Counted from the first letter of the stretch, positions 1-8,147 are shown. The stretch: 64,000 nucleotides of DNA from Brevibacterium daeguense (GCF_021729135.1 NZ_JAJTWW010000014.1:1-64000), one strand, 5' to 3'. Notes: generated from the letters alone by a model not told the origin. Made by a program: numbers and translations.

Positions 1-90
1 CTCGGCCGGTTCGGGTGCTGGCCGGCGAGAGCGACCGCGACGACAATGGGAGCGGCGGCGGCTCGGGCGACCCTCCGGGAAACCGCGACG

Positions 91-110
91 CCTCGGGCGC
101 GGGCCCGAGG
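91..110 (-). terminator. Hairpin just past the DUF1622 gene
   Basis: Perfect 8-bp inverted repeat CCTCGGGC / GCCCGAGG with a 4-nt loop, starting one base beyond the stop codon of the leftward DUF1622 gene. No clear T-run follows on the minus strand, so it may be a weak or Rho-assisted terminator. Bases 1-90 show no supportable gene. Confidence 0.5.
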
Positions 111-464
111 TCACTTCGGGGCAGTCTTCTTCTGCCACGGCCAGCGGCCGGTGATCTCCAGTTCAAGGGACAGGCTGAGGAAGGTCCGGATGAGCACGAT
201 CGCGGCCAGCACCCCGACGGACTGGAACGTCGGTGCGATCGCGACGGTCCGGATGATGTCGGCCGCGACCAGCAGCTCCAGTCCCAGGAGAATGGAACGG
301 CCCAGATGTCGCCGGTACCGGTGGTAGACATCCGTGTCCCCGGCCCTCTTTCTGATCAGCGCCGCCGCGGCGATGCTGGTCGCCACGAGGGCGCCGATGA
401 CGATCGCCGCCACACCTGCGACGTCCACGGCCTTGCCGACCGTCTCGATGCTGTGCTGAAACAC
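111..464 (-). CDS. DUF1622 family small membrane protein
   Basis: A 117-residue integral membrane protein. Three hydrophobic segments are visible: about residues 12-38 (AGVAAIVIGALVATSIAAAA), 52-72 (ILLGLELLVAADIIRTVAIA) and 80-100 (VGVLAAIVLIRTFLSLSLELE). The LGLELLVAADIIRT block and the RTFLSLSLELEI block are typical of the DUF1622 family, which has no established biochemical role. Length matches the family. It is separated by about 100 bp from the leftward MarR gene, so the two could be co-transcribed, but nothing in the sequence proves that. Family assignment is firm; function is unknown. Confidence 0.85.
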   Translation of the reverse strand: MFQHSIETVGKAVDVAGVAAIVIGALVATSIAAAALIRKRAGDTDVYHRYRRHLGRSILLGLELLVAADIIRTVAIAPTFQSVGVLAAIVLIRTFLSLSLELEITGRWPWQKKTAPK

Positions 465-571
465 TGGAGCTGCCTCCCTGCCTGCTGATCAATCTTCGGA
501 CCTGGGCGAGGCATCCGGAAAGCCGTCGTGGCCGGCGGCGGACAGGAGACGAGCCCGAACCGGCTGCTGCG

Positions 572-1093
572 TCACTCCGGACACCTGTCCGTGAGGCTCC
601 GGGTCATCGCGCTGAGGAACGCGGCGACAGTCGCCCGCTCGTCCGGGCTCATCTCATTGACCACCTGGTACATCCTGTCGTGCATGTTGCGCAGGGTCTC
701 CCGGACCTCGCGGTCTCCCTGATCGGTCGCCTCCACCGCCACCGATCGCCGGTCGCCCGGATGGGGGACTCGGCGCGCGAAGCCGTGGCGGACCAGCCGG
801 TCGACGAGGGAGCTCGCCGAGGCGTTGGTGATGTCGAGCCGCGCGGCGAGGTCCTTCTGGCGCAGCACCGCGTTCCGGGTCCTGGCCTCGAGGAGGTAGC
901 GCAGTGCGACTATGTCCTTCTCACCCATGCCCATGTCGCCGCGCACGCGGCCGCGCATTGCCGTTTCCGCCTCGCGGTACCTGCGCAGCAGGTTGAGGAC
1001 ATCCACAGCCGAGGCATCGCTGCCATCGGGCCCGTACCAGTACCCCGACGCCCGTTCACCGCCTCCCGACACGGAACTCTTCACCTCCGGCAT
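572..1093 (-). CDS. MarR family transcriptional regulator
   Basis: A 173-residue protein with a central winged helix-turn-helix (about residues 60-130). The block RQKDLAARLDITNASASSLVDRLVRHGFARRVPHPGDRRSV is the MarR recognition helix plus wing, ending in the characteristic DRRS wing motif. N- and C-terminal helices would form the dimer interface. It is divergent from the small gene at 1172, and an inverted repeat lies in the shared promoter region, so autoregulation and control of the divergent pair are likely (inference). The ligand is not predictable. The start is the ATG at 1093; the N-terminal 25 residues are poorly conserved in type, so a later start is possible. Confidence 0.85.
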   Translation of the reverse strand: MPEVKSSVSGGGERASGYWYGPDGSDASAVDVLNLLRRYREAETAMRGRVRGDMGMGEKDIVALRYLLEARTRNAVLRQKDLAARLDITNASASSLVDRLVRHGFARRVPHPGDRRSVAVEATDQGDREVRETLRNMHDRMYQVVNEMSPDERATVAAFLSAMTRSLTDRCPE

Positions 1094-1113
1094 TGCGCAA
1101 CTCTCGTTTCATT

Positions 1114-1128
1114 GTTAGGTTGTCTAAC
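1114..1128. promoter_or_regulatory. Candidate MarR operator
   Basis: GTTAG-GTTGT-CTAAC inverted repeat (5-bp perfect arms, 5-nt spacer) about 20 bp upstream of the marR-type gene at 572-1093 and 45 bp upstream of the divergent gene at 1172. Position and symmetry fit a MarR operator; binding is inferred. Confidence 0.45.
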
Positions 1129-1171
1129 TATTAATGATCCTACTTCACTTCCCCTCTGAGAGGCGCATTCG

Positions 1172-1498
1172 ATGACCGCCATTCTGCCGACTGACGAGAG
1201 CGCCCGCTACCCATCCCCACCCCGGGCCGAGCATCTGGCACGCGCCGTCTCCCGCGGTCTTGCCATCAACCCCGATGTTGCCGATGTGGATACTACGATC
1301 CTCCGGGAGGGTTCCGAGTGGTCCCTGTCGATGACGATCTCGCTGCAGAACCCTCAGGCACTTGAGCGGGTGGTCGACACGGTGACGCGGGAGATCGTGC
1401 CCAGCGTGTCCCAGCTGTTGGGTGACTTTCCGCTGCGGCAGGATGTATCGTTCACAGTTGCTGATGAGAAGGGGGAGTCGCTTGCGCTCGCCGGATGA
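1172..1498 (+). CDS. Small hypothetical protein, weakly Asp23-like
   Basis: A 108-residue soluble protein that I do not recognise with certainty. The pattern of a central beta segment (EWSLSMTISLQ), an amphipathic helix (ALERVVDTVTREIVPSVSQLLG) and a final beta segment (RQDVSFTVADE) resembles the general layout of Asp23/Gls24 envelope-stress proteins, but key signatures are not clear. It is the first gene of a likely two-gene unit with the overlapping downstream gene and is divergent from the MarR gene, which probably controls it. ATG at 1172 follows GAGAGG, an acceptable ribosome binding site. Confidence 0.6.
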   Translation: MTAILPTDESARYPSPPRAEHLARAVSRGLAINPDVADVDTTILREGSEWSLSMTISLQNPQALERVVDTVTREIVPSVSQLLGDFPLRQDVSFTVADEKGESLALAG

Positions 1499-1979
1499 TC
1501 AAGAGGGACGCTCGAAGTCGGAGGTCGTCGACCTCGTTCGCAGCGCGAGAGACCTGATGCTCCATCGCGTCGACGAAGATCTGTGTGTGGACTCGGTGCC
1601 GGCGACGCTGATCGATGTCGATCCGGGGGGCCGCTTCTGGTTCCGTCACTGGGTGAACTCCGGCGATTTCGACGGAGAGCTTGACCCCAGGCCGGGAACG
1701 CTGACCTTGAACGCCGACCGGGCCAGGGTCGTGGTGCACGGCCAGGTGACTCCGGATATCGAGGCGTCCGAGACGGAGGGCGTTGACACCGAGTGGCGGG
1801 CGACTGCTGAGATCGGATGCCTCCGGCCAGTAATCCTTAAGTTCGTGCCCCGGGTCGCCCAGATCTGGGACTGCGCGAGCCTGCCGCCCGTCGTGGTGGC
1901 CTGGGACGCTGAGCCGGCCGCGGGATCGGTGATCGAGGTGGACTTCGTCAAGCGCCGGGCGAACAGACGGGTGGTGTGA
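1482..1979 (+). CDS. Hypothetical protein, likely TTG start
   Basis: Unrecognised protein of about 165 residues. The reading frame is open from 1422, but the ATG there would put about 77 bp inside the preceding gene. I prefer the TTG at 1482 because GAGAAGGGGGAG lies just upstream at 6-nt spacing; the overlap with the previous gene is then 17 bp and implies translational coupling. The sequence is rich in beta-type segments (RFWFRHWVNSGDF, RARVVVHGQVTP, GSVIEVDFVKRR), shows no signal peptide or membrane helix, and has a basic C-terminus. Function unknown. Confidence 0.55.
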   Translation: MRSPDDQEGRSKSEVVDLVRSARDLMLHRVDEDLCVDSVPATLIDVDPGGRFWFRHWVNSGDFDGELDPRPGTLTLNADRARVVVHGQVTPDIEASETEGVDTEWRATAEIGCLRPVILKFVPRVAQIWDCASLPPVVVAWDAEPAAGSVIEVDFVKRRANRRVV

Positions 1980-2013
1980 GCCGGGTGGTTCAACTGGTTG
2001 GCTCGTTAGGTCG

Positions 2014-2033
2014 GCTCAGGCGGTCGGCTGAGC
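2014..2033. terminator. Weak hairpin between convergent genes
   Basis: GCTCAG / CTGAGC inverted repeat (6 bp, 8-nt loop) in the 71-bp gap between the convergent genes ending at 1979 and 2051. The gap also contains several GGTCGGCT direct repeats. A bidirectional terminator is plausible but the stem is short and lacks a T-run. Confidence 0.3.
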
Positions 2034-2050
2034 TGGTCGGCTCGTTCGGT

Positions 2051-2545
2051 TCATGCGTTCGGTTCGGCCGGCGTCTCCCCGCGAGTGCGGATGAGTGAAT
2101 CGTTCTCAATCGAGAACATCAGCCGGCCGCGGTCGTCGACCAGCGTCCCGGTCGAGGTGAACGCGGCGCGGCCGGGACCGGCAGGCGTGACGGAATTGAT
2201 CAGCACTTCGCCGCGCAGCACTGCACCCGGGAAGACCGGGCGTTTGAACTGGAGCTCGGAGACCTTTCGACCGGCGATGATGTCGAAGCGGCTGAAGAAA
2301 TTCTCCACGCACAGGCGCTGGAAGATCGCCACGGTGTGAATGCCGCTGGCGATGATCCCGCCGAAGTCGCTGGCCGCGGCGGCCTCGCGGTCGACGTGGA
2401 AGTACTGCGGGTCCCACTGCTGGGCAAAGGCGATGATCTCCTCCTCGGTGACCGTGTAGGAGCCGAGTTCGAGGGTTTCGCCGATCGGGAGATCTTCCGC
2501 CTTGAGGCGCTGCGCCGATTGGGAGACGGCTTCTTGCGAGGTCAC
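2051..2545 (-). CDS. MaoC-like hot-dog dehydratase/hydratase
   Basis: A 164-residue single hot-dog domain protein of the MaoC/R-hydratase family, which hydrates enoyl-CoA thioesters. The catalytic signature is visible in the first half: FAQQWDPQYFHVD gives the Asp and His of the hydratase motif, followed by FGGIIASGIHT. LQFKRPVFPGAVLRGEV is the typical later hot-dog block. The start is a GTG at 2545 preceded by AGGAGG and overlapping the stop of the SnoaL-like gene by 4 bp (GTGA); longer readings run antisense through the neighbour. It is divergent from the CoA-transferase/thiolase/DUF35 operon and may supply a hydration step to the same pathway. Confidence 0.85.
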   Translation of the reverse strand: MTSQEAVSQSAQRLKAEDLPIGETLELGSYTVTEEEIIAFAQQWDPQYFHVDREAAAASDFGGIIASGIHTVAIFQRLCVENFFSRFDIIAGRKVSELQFKRPVFPGAVLRGEVLINSVTPAGPGRAAFTSTGTLVDDRGRLMFSIENDSLIRTRGETPAEPNA

Positions 2546-2967
2546 GAGCGCGCCTCCTGCTGGTGCTTGAGCTCGGCACCCATGGCGCTGACGATGGCCT
2601 GCAGACCCTTGAGCGGCCGGACCATCACGGTGAACTCGGTGATCCTGCCCTCGGCGTTCCATTCGATGATGTCGACTCCGCTGACCTCGAAGCCGTCGAT
2701 CGTCGCGGAGAACTGGAGCACCGCGGAGGAGTCGTCGTACCACTCGTGCTGGTACTCGATCGTCGGCCGGAGGACGCGGACGGCGGCCCAGAGGTAGGCG
2801 AACGTCTTCTCGGCGCCTTCCTGCGGGGTGTGCACGGCGGGGGAGCGGAAGGTGACGTCGGGAGCGAGAAGTTCTCGCAGCGCCTCGGGTGAGGGGGAGC
2901 GGACAAGCTCGTGCCAGGCGCTGATGAGCGGGGGAGCCGGTGCGGACGGCGATGATGCGGTCGACAT
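2542..2967 (-). CDS. SnoaL/NTF2-like fold protein
   Basis: A 141-residue protein with the NTF2-like layout: N-terminal helices (ISAWHELVRSPSPEALRELLAPDVTFRSP) followed by a beta-rich half (IEYQHEWYDDSSAVLQFSATIDG, VSGVDIIEWNAEGRITEFTVMVRPLKGL). The motif WNAEGRITEFTVMVRPLKGL is common in SnoaL-like proteins related to steroid isomerase-type folds. Members may be isomerases, hydratases or binding proteins, and the substrate cannot be read from sequence. It is the first gene of a leftward pair, overlapping the MaoC gene by 4 bp, so the two probably act together on CoA- or ketone-bearing intermediates. Confidence 0.8.
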   Translation of the reverse strand: MSTASSPSAPAPPLISAWHELVRSPSPEALRELLAPDVTFRSPAVHTPQEGAEKTFAYLWAAVRVLRPTIEYQHEWYDDSSAVLQFSATIDGFEVSGVDIIEWNAEGRITEFTVMVRPLKGLQAIVSAMGAELKHQQEARS

Positions 2968-3234
2968 GACAATCTCCTCGTTGAGAGCGGTGCGTGCTTC
3001 TTCGACAGCTTAGCCGGGCAGTGCTGGCCGCGCGCCCCACGGCAGCGCCACCGCCGACGGCACAGGATGGGGCTGGGGCCGCTGGTGGTGGCAGCAGTGC
3101 GGAGGTGATAGGGATTGCCTCTCACCCGCAAGCCGGTGACCTCTTCCCTCTTCGGTCCTCGGCAGGTCTACTGAGAGAATGGCCGCCGGCGGGCTCGCGG
3201 ACGGTCAGGCGCACTGACTACCCGAAGGACGAGG

Positions 3235-4644
3235 ATGACCACTGAGGCGACAACGCTCCCGAAGATGCTCGACGGCTACACCGTCATCGACCTCACTCAA
3301 TTTCTCTCCGGGCCGCTGTGCAGCTCGACGCTGGCAGCGTTCGGCGCCGAGGTCATCAAGGTCGAATCGCCGGCCGGCGACGGTAACCGGAAGCTGCCCC
3401 CATTCATCGAGCAGCCCGTGACGGGCACGTCCGAGTCCGGGACGGGGACTTCCGAGCCCGGTGCCGCCTCCGGCGAGGAGTTGCCGGACCACGACCGCAG
3501 CCTCGTGCACTTCAAGCGCAACCAGGGCAAGAAGAGCATCGTGCTCGACCTCAAGACCGAGGACGGCCGCAGGGTCCTGCAGCAGCTGATCGCGCACGCC
3601 GACGTGGTGCTCCACAACTTCCGCGAGGGTGTGGCCGAGCGCGTCGGCGCCGACTACGACGCCGCGAAAGCCGCCAACCCGGACATCATCTACTGCGCGA
3701 TCACCGGCATGAGCGCCCCGATCGGTGACGACCCGGAGGAACCGCTTCCTCCCGGCGGTGTCATCGACCTCGTCGCCCAGGCCCTCAGCGGCTTCCTCGG
3801 CGCAACCGGGCCGCACGGTGGAGAACCCGTCCGCAGCCGTTCCCCGATCGCCGACCAGACCTCCGGCCTCTACGCCACGGTCGCGGTCCTGTCCGCCATC
3901 ATCGAGCGCGACATCCAGAACGGCGGACGCGGTTCGCGCCGCCTGCGGGTGCCGATGGTGGAGACCCTCGGCTCACTGCTGTGGGACGAGAGCCTCGACA
4001 CCTCCCAGCAGCAGGGCGCGGAGAAGCGGATCGGAAACCGCTCCGGCCGCCTGTGCCCCTACAACACCTACCGGTCCCGCGACGGCAAATATGTGGCGAT
4101 CGCCGCGGCCTCTCCCGGCGAATGGCGCCGGCTGCTCGACGCGCTCGACATCCCCGAGCTGCGCAAGCCCGAGTGGCAGCAGCCCGCCCTTCGGACCCGG
4201 GACGGCGACATCGTCGACGGCATCATCAGCGACTGGACCGCCCAGCACGACCGCGACGAGGTCATCGCCCGCCTCCGGGCGCACGGCGTCACCACCGGAG
4301 CCGTCCTCGAGGTCGACGACATGCTCGCTCCCGGCCCCTACCGCGACTCCGTGCTCTACGAGGCGGGCAGCTCGGTTGACGGCCCGGCCCATGCACCGCG
4401 CTTCCCCGTGGAAGTCGACGGGCACCGACCGGCGGGGCCGACGGGAATCGTGCCGCGCCTCGGCGAGCACAGCCGGGAGATCCTCGCCGAGGTCGCCGGG
4501 CTGAGCGAGGCGGAGATCGCCGGGCTCGTCGAGTCCGGGGTCGTCGCCGAGGCGGTCGGCGGCGCGGCACCGGGAGCAGCAGCACCCGGTTCCGCAGACC
4601 CCGCTCCCAGTCCCGCGACCACCGCGTCCGCCGAGCCACGATGA
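3235..4644 (+). CDS. Class III (CaiB/BaiF) CoA-transferase
   Basis: A 469-residue family III CoA-transferase, which moves CoA between carboxylic acids through an aspartyl-CoA thioester. The N-terminal block MLDGYTVIDLTQFLSGPLCSSTLAAFGAEVIKVE is diagnostic, as are FKRNQGKKSIVLDLKTEDGR and FREGVAERVGADY. The probable catalytic Asp is residue 207 in SPIADQTSG. Two oddities: a Gly/Ser/Thr/Glu-rich insert near residues 63-84 and an Ala/Pro-rich C-terminal tail of about 30 residues absent from typical members. ATG at 3235 is preceded by CGAAGGACGAGG. It overlaps the next gene by 4 bp (ATGA) and heads the CoA-transferase, thiolase-fold, DUF35 operon. Confidence 0.9.
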   Translation: MTTEATTLPKMLDGYTVIDLTQFLSGPLCSSTLAAFGAEVIKVESPAGDGNRKLPPFIEQPVTGTSESGTGTSEPGAASGEELPDHDRSLVHFKRNQGKKSIVLDLKTEDGRRVLQQLIAHADVVLHNFREGVAERVGADYDAAKAANPDIIYCAITGMSAPIGDDPEEPLPPGGVIDLVAQALSGFLGATGPHGGEPVRSRSPIADQTSGLYATVAVLSAIIERDIQNGGRGSRRLRVPMVETLGSLLWDESLDTSQQQGAEKRIGNRSGRLCPYNTYRSRDGKYVAIAAASPGEWRRLLDALDIPELRKPEWQQPALRTRDGDIVDGIISDWTAQHDRDEVIARLRAHGVTTGAVLEVDDMLAPGPYRDSVLYEAGSSVDGPAHAPRFPVEVDGHRPAGPTGIVPRLGEHSREILAEVAGLSEAEIAGLVESGVVAEAVGGAAPGAAAPGSADPAPSPATTASAEPR

Positions 4645-5798
4645 CAGCCAGCATCGCGAACCAGACGGCGATCATCGGCATCGGCGCGACCGCCTTCACC
4701 CGCAGCAGCGGAGTCGCCGTCGATCGACTGGCAGCCGATGCCGCCTCGGCGGCGATGGACGACGCTAGGCTGGATCCGGCGGACATCGACGGAGTCATCG
4801 CCTACGCCTCGGGCGCGCGTGCGGAGGATCTCATCGTGCCGCTGGGACTGCCGAACGTCGGCTACTCAGCGACCGTGCAGCTGGGTGGGGCGAGCGGCGT
4901 GTCCGCTCTCCAGGTGGCGGCCGGCGCCATCGTCAGCGGGCTGGCCCGGCACGTGCTCGTCTTCATCGCCCGCAACGGCAGCACCGAGTCGCGGATCGGC
5001 GCTCGCATCTCCTCGATCCTGCCCAGCCCCCAGCTGCGCACCGCCTTCGAGCATCCGGTGGGCCTCTTCAGCCCCGCGCAGCACTATTCGATGATCTGCC
5101 GCCGACACATGCACGAGTACGGGACCCGGCGGGAGGACCTCGCCGAGGTCGCGCTGACCATGCGCGCCCACGCGCAGCTCAACCCGAAAGCCCAGATGTT
5201 CGGCCGCGAGCTGACGATGGAGAAGTACCTGTCCTCCCGCCCGATCGCGGAACCGTACCTGCTGGCCGACTGCTGCCTGGAGACCGATGGCGCGGTCGCC
5301 GTGATCCTCAGCGCCGCCGCCGAGGCGCCCGCCGGCCGGCCGCGCGTGCTCGTCTCCGGGGCAGCGGAGGGGAGGCCGCCGTCCGGCGACGACCTGTCCA
5401 ACCGCGATCCGTTCTTCGACATCGGGCTCACCTATGCGGCGCCTCGGGCGTTCGAGATGGCCGGGCTGCGGCCGGAGGATCTGGATATCGCGATGATCTA
5501 CGACTGCTTCACCTTCGAGGTCATCCATCAGCTCGAGGAGCTGGGCGTGTGCCCGCGCGGGGAGGGCGGGCCGTTCGTGCGCAGCGGCGCGATCCGCCTG
5601 GGCGGAAGGCTGCCGGTCAACCCGCACGGGGGCCTGATGTCGGAAGGCCACCTGGGCGGGATGGGACATATCGCTGAGGCAGTCCGCCAGTTGCGCGGCG
5701 ACGCCGGTGAACGTCAGGTCGACGGCACCGAGGCGGTCGCGGTCACCGGGTGGGGCGACTTCGGCGATGGCTCGGTCGCGATCCTCATGCGCGGGTGA
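4641..5798 (+). CDS. Thiolase-fold protein, probable Ltp2-like aldolase
   Basis: A 385-residue thiolase-superfamily protein (SCP-x/lipid-transfer subgroup). It begins with the ATIIGIGATAFTRSSG-type strand and ends with NPHGGLMSEGHLGGMGHIAEA and VTGWGDFGDGS. The usual nucleophile motif C-A-S-G is replaced by G-A-S-G (residues 83-86), and the second catalytic Cys of the C-terminal CxG motif is also not seen. Members without these cysteines that sit next to a DUF35 protein are known as Ltp2-type retro-aldolases of steroid side-chain degradation; that is the most likely role here (inference). It overlaps the CoA-transferase by 4 bp and is followed after 88 bp by the DUF35 gene. Confidence 0.8.
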   Translation: MTASIANQTAIIGIGATAFTRSSGVAVDRLAADAASAAMDDARLDPADIDGVIAYASGARAEDLIVPLGLPNVGYSATVQLGGASGVSALQVAAGAIVSGLARHVLVFIARNGSTESRIGARISSILPSPQLRTAFEHPVGLFSPAQHYSMICRRHMHEYGTRREDLAEVALTMRAHAQLNPKAQMFGRELTMEKYLSSRPIAEPYLLADCCLETDGAVAVILSAAAEAPAGRPRVLVSGAAEGRPPSGDDLSNRDPFFDIGLTYAAPRAFEMAGLRPEDLDIAMIYDCFTFEVIHQLEELGVCPRGEGGPFVRSGAIRLGGRLPVNPHGGLMSEGHLGGMGHIAEAVRQLRGDAGERQVDGTEAVAVTGWGDFGDGSVAILMRG

Positions 5799-5886
5799 GG
5801 TGTGACGAACGGGCTGCCGCCGGGTATGGCGCTGCGTGATGGTGCTGACTGCAGCCGAACCGAACTGATCGAGGAGAGATGACAGC

Positions 5887-6336
5887 ATGATCGACAGCCA
5901 GGAGCTCGAACAGACCCTCGGCGCAGGCTTCGGGGCACTGTTCCACCCCTACTTCGATGGACTGGCGCGCGGGCAGCTGGCGATCCCGAGGTGCACGGCA
6001 TGCGGGCGGCACCAGTTCCCGCCCCGATCGGTCTGCGTGCACTGTCGAGGCCACGACTTCGCGTGGGACGTGGCGGACGACCCGCGGGGAACACTCTTCA
6101 CCTGGACGGTGGTGCATCACGCGAAGGGCACCGAGTTCGAGGCGCTCGCGCCCTACGCCGTCGCGCTCATCTCGCTGGCGCAGTTCGACGTCCGCCTGTA
6201 CGGGCTGATTCCGGAGCCGGAGGGGTTGGAGGTCGGCGCGTCGGTTCGGCTGGTATTCCCGTCGCCCGATGGCGAGGTGCCCGCCGGGAGTTCGACCGTC
6301 GGCCGACCGCATTGGGTGCACGCGAACCCCGACTGA
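5887..6336 (+). CDS. DUF35 Zn-ribbon/OB-fold protein
   Basis: A 149-residue protein with an N-terminal rubredoxin-like zinc ribbon (C36-x2-C39 and C50-x2-C53 in CTACGRHQFPPRSVCVHC) followed by an OB-fold half (GTLFTWTVVHHAKG, VALISLAQFDVRLYGLI). This is the DUF35/ChsH2 C-terminal-domain architecture. Such proteins pair with thiolase-fold enzymes and in steroid degradation form the DUF35 half of the Ltp2 aldolase complex. The immediately upstream thiolase-fold gene is the expected partner. ATG at 5887 is preceded by GAGGAGAG (spacing about 8). Confidence 0.88.
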   Translation: MIDSQELEQTLGAGFGALFHPYFDGLARGQLAIPRCTACGRHQFPPRSVCVHCRGHDFAWDVADDPRGTLFTWTVVHHAKGTEFEALAPYAVALISLAQFDVRLYGLIPEPEGLEVGASVRLVFPSPDGEVPAGSSTVGRPHWVHANPD

Positions 6337-6420
6337 GCGCTCCGATCTCTTACCGGTGCCCGGTCGGCTGATCCCCCACGGGAACTGGTCGGATCAGGAG
6401 CCTCTCCTCAGCGCGGACGA

Positions 6421-7683
6421 TCAGAGGCGGGCAGCTTCGAAGTCCAGGCGCTTGGGACGAAAGGCGACGAACACCGCGAGGATCACGCCGGCCGTGACGA
6501 GAAGGGCGGCGGTCAGGGACACGGCGTCGGCAAGGATCCCTTCGAGGATCGATGCCAGGGGGCGGGAGCCGACGAAGCCGACCATCCACAATGCCATCAC
6601 CCGTCCGCGCATCACGGGTGGGACGCGCAGCTGGACGAGGTTCATCGCGGTGGTGTTGGCAATCATGAACCCCGCGCCAGTCACAGCGAATGCGCTCAAC
6701 GCCGTGATCGCAGTGGGTGCCAGCGCCACGAGCGTCGTGCCCAGGATCATCGCGGCAAGACCGATCTGGAGGACGTGTGGTTGGCGAATCGGCCGGCTGA
6801 GGAGCCGGTACCCGAAGAATCCCGCGACCGCCCCGAGGCCGAATGCGCCGGTGAGCTGCCCGACCAGATGGGTTCCGCCGCCGAGATCCACGGCGATGAT
6901 CGGCGCGAGGGTGATCGAGGGCTCGGAGCCGAACCCCACCGCGGCCACCACGATCAGCAGGAGGAACATCGTGCGATCGCGCCGCACATAGCTCAATGCG
7001 GCACGGACCCGGAAGTCGGTATTGGCTGCATGCTCAGTTCCTCCGGGCAGCGCAGCAAGCAGAACCATGACAACGAACAGCGCATGGGCCAGGGCGGCGA
7101 GTGCAAACGCGAGCGCCGGACTGGCTTGAGCGGCGATGAAGGTCCCTCCCGCGGGACCGGCCACTCGGGCGAGGGTCATGGGAAGGGAGTTCAAAGCCAT
7201 CGCGGTCGGAAACTCGCTGCGGCGAACGAGCAGGGGGATGATGGCCTGCTGTGCCGGTCCTCCCACCACGAAGCCCAACCCGGTGGTGAGGGTCGCCGCG
7301 AGAACGATGGCGGCATCGAGGTGACCTTCGAGGTCACCGCGGAGGTAGCAGAATACTGCCGTCGAACCCGACCCCACAGTGCAGAGCACCCGTCCCACCA
7401 CGATCTGCCGCACGATATTGCCCCGATCGGCCCAGGTGCCGCTGATGGGTGTCAGAAAGATCTGCGGCGCGAACTGGACAACGGAGACGAGACCGACCCA
7501 CAGCGCCGATCCGGTGGCAGCATAGACCACGACCGCGGCCACGATGCTGTGGATCCAGATTCCGACCCCGCTGATGAGTTTGCCCCAGAAGAGCGCCCCG
7601 AACTGCCTGTCGAGAGTCAAGCGCACTGCGCCGCGCGCAGGAACCTGTTCCTCAGCGGTGGAGGTTTCGGGGTCGCCTGTCAT
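6421..7683 (-). CDS. MFS transporter, probable drug exporter
   Basis: A 420-residue major facilitator with about twelve hydrophobic segments. Features include the N-terminal half FGALFWGKLISGVGIWIHSIVAAVVVYAATGSALWVGLVSVVQFAPQI, the loop 2-3 motif GTWADRGNIVRQIVVGR (equivalent to the MFS A-motif), and RTTVLAR-type symmetry in the second half (GYRLLSRPIRQPH). It resembles the MFS_3/enterobactin-exporter (EntS-like) group, so a small-molecule efflux role is likely; the substrate is unknown. It overlaps the upstream MarR gene by 4 bp (ATGA), a classic repressor-exporter operon under the palindrome at 8148-8172. Confidence 0.88.
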   Translation of the reverse strand: MTGDPETSTAEEQVPARGAVRLTLDRQFGALFWGKLISGVGIWIHSIVAAVVVYAATGSALWVGLVSVVQFAPQIFLTPISGTWADRGNIVRQIVVGRVLCTVGSGSTAVFCYLRGDLEGHLDAAIVLAATLTTGLGFVVGGPAQQAIIPLLVRRSEFPTAMALNSLPMTLARVAGPAGGTFIAAQASPALAFALAALAHALFVVMVLLAALPGGTEHAANTDFRVRAALSYVRRDRTMFLLLIVVAAVGFGSEPSITLAPIIAVDLGGGTHLVGQLTGAFGLGAVAGFFGYRLLSRPIRQPHVLQIGLAAMILGTTLVALAPTAITALSAFAVTGAGFMIANTTAMNLVQLRVPPVMRGRVMALWMVGFVGSRPLASILEGILADAVSLTAALLVTAGVILAVFVAFRPKRLDFEAARL

Positions 7684-8147
7684 GCCTGGGCGAACCGTTC
7701 GTCGATACTGGTGCTGAGCCGGTGCAGCAGCTCCGCGAGCTTCGTGACATCCGGATCGTCCCAGCCGGCAACGGCCTCCTGGATGATTTGGCGGCGGCGG
7801 GAGGTCGCCTGCTCGAGGATTGCATTGCCCTGCTCGGTGAGGCTGAGCCGTGCTTGGCGCTTGTCGTCACCACACGTCACCTTCACCAGCAGTGAGTCCT
7901 TGACCATGCTGTCGATCAATCGGCTCGCCGTCGAATGCTTGACGCCGAGTTCCGTTGCGACGTGCCCGATCGATGGACCGCGATCGCCGGTTGTCAGCCG
8001 TGCTACTGCGCGCAGGACTCGCACCGACGCCACTCCACCATCGAAACCGAGGCCGTCCAGGATGAACCGGCGGTACGACGGGCGCTGCGTCGCTATCCGA
8101 AAGCCATGGATCGCGTCGTCAAGCGCATGCAGATCCTGCTCGCTCAT
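7680..8147 (-). CDS. MarR family repressor of the MFS exporter
   Basis: A 155-residue MarR protein. The winged HTH covers about residues 50-115: SIGHVATELGVKHSTASRLIDSMVKDSLLVKVTCGDDKRQARLSLTEQG, with the wing reading DDKRQARLSLT. The N- and C-terminal helices for dimerisation are present and length is standard. The first codon abuts a perfect inverted repeat (8148-8172), so autorepression together with the co-transcribed MFS exporter is strongly suggested. An inducing ligand that is also the exporter substrate is the usual scheme for this arrangement (inference). Confidence 0.9.
   Translation of the reverse strand: MSEQDLHALDDAIHGFRIATQRPSYRRFILDGLGFDGGVASVRVLRAVARLTTGDRGPSIGHVATELGVKHSTASRLIDSMVKDSLLVKVTCGDDKRQARLSLTEQGNAILEQATSRRRQIIQEAVAGWDDPDVTKLAELLHRLSTSIDERFAQA

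Noticed and set aside
3205-3816. Long antisense open frame inside the CoA-transferase gene
   Set aside because: Typical GC-rich shadow frame: no family motif, and it overlaps a firmly identified gene.
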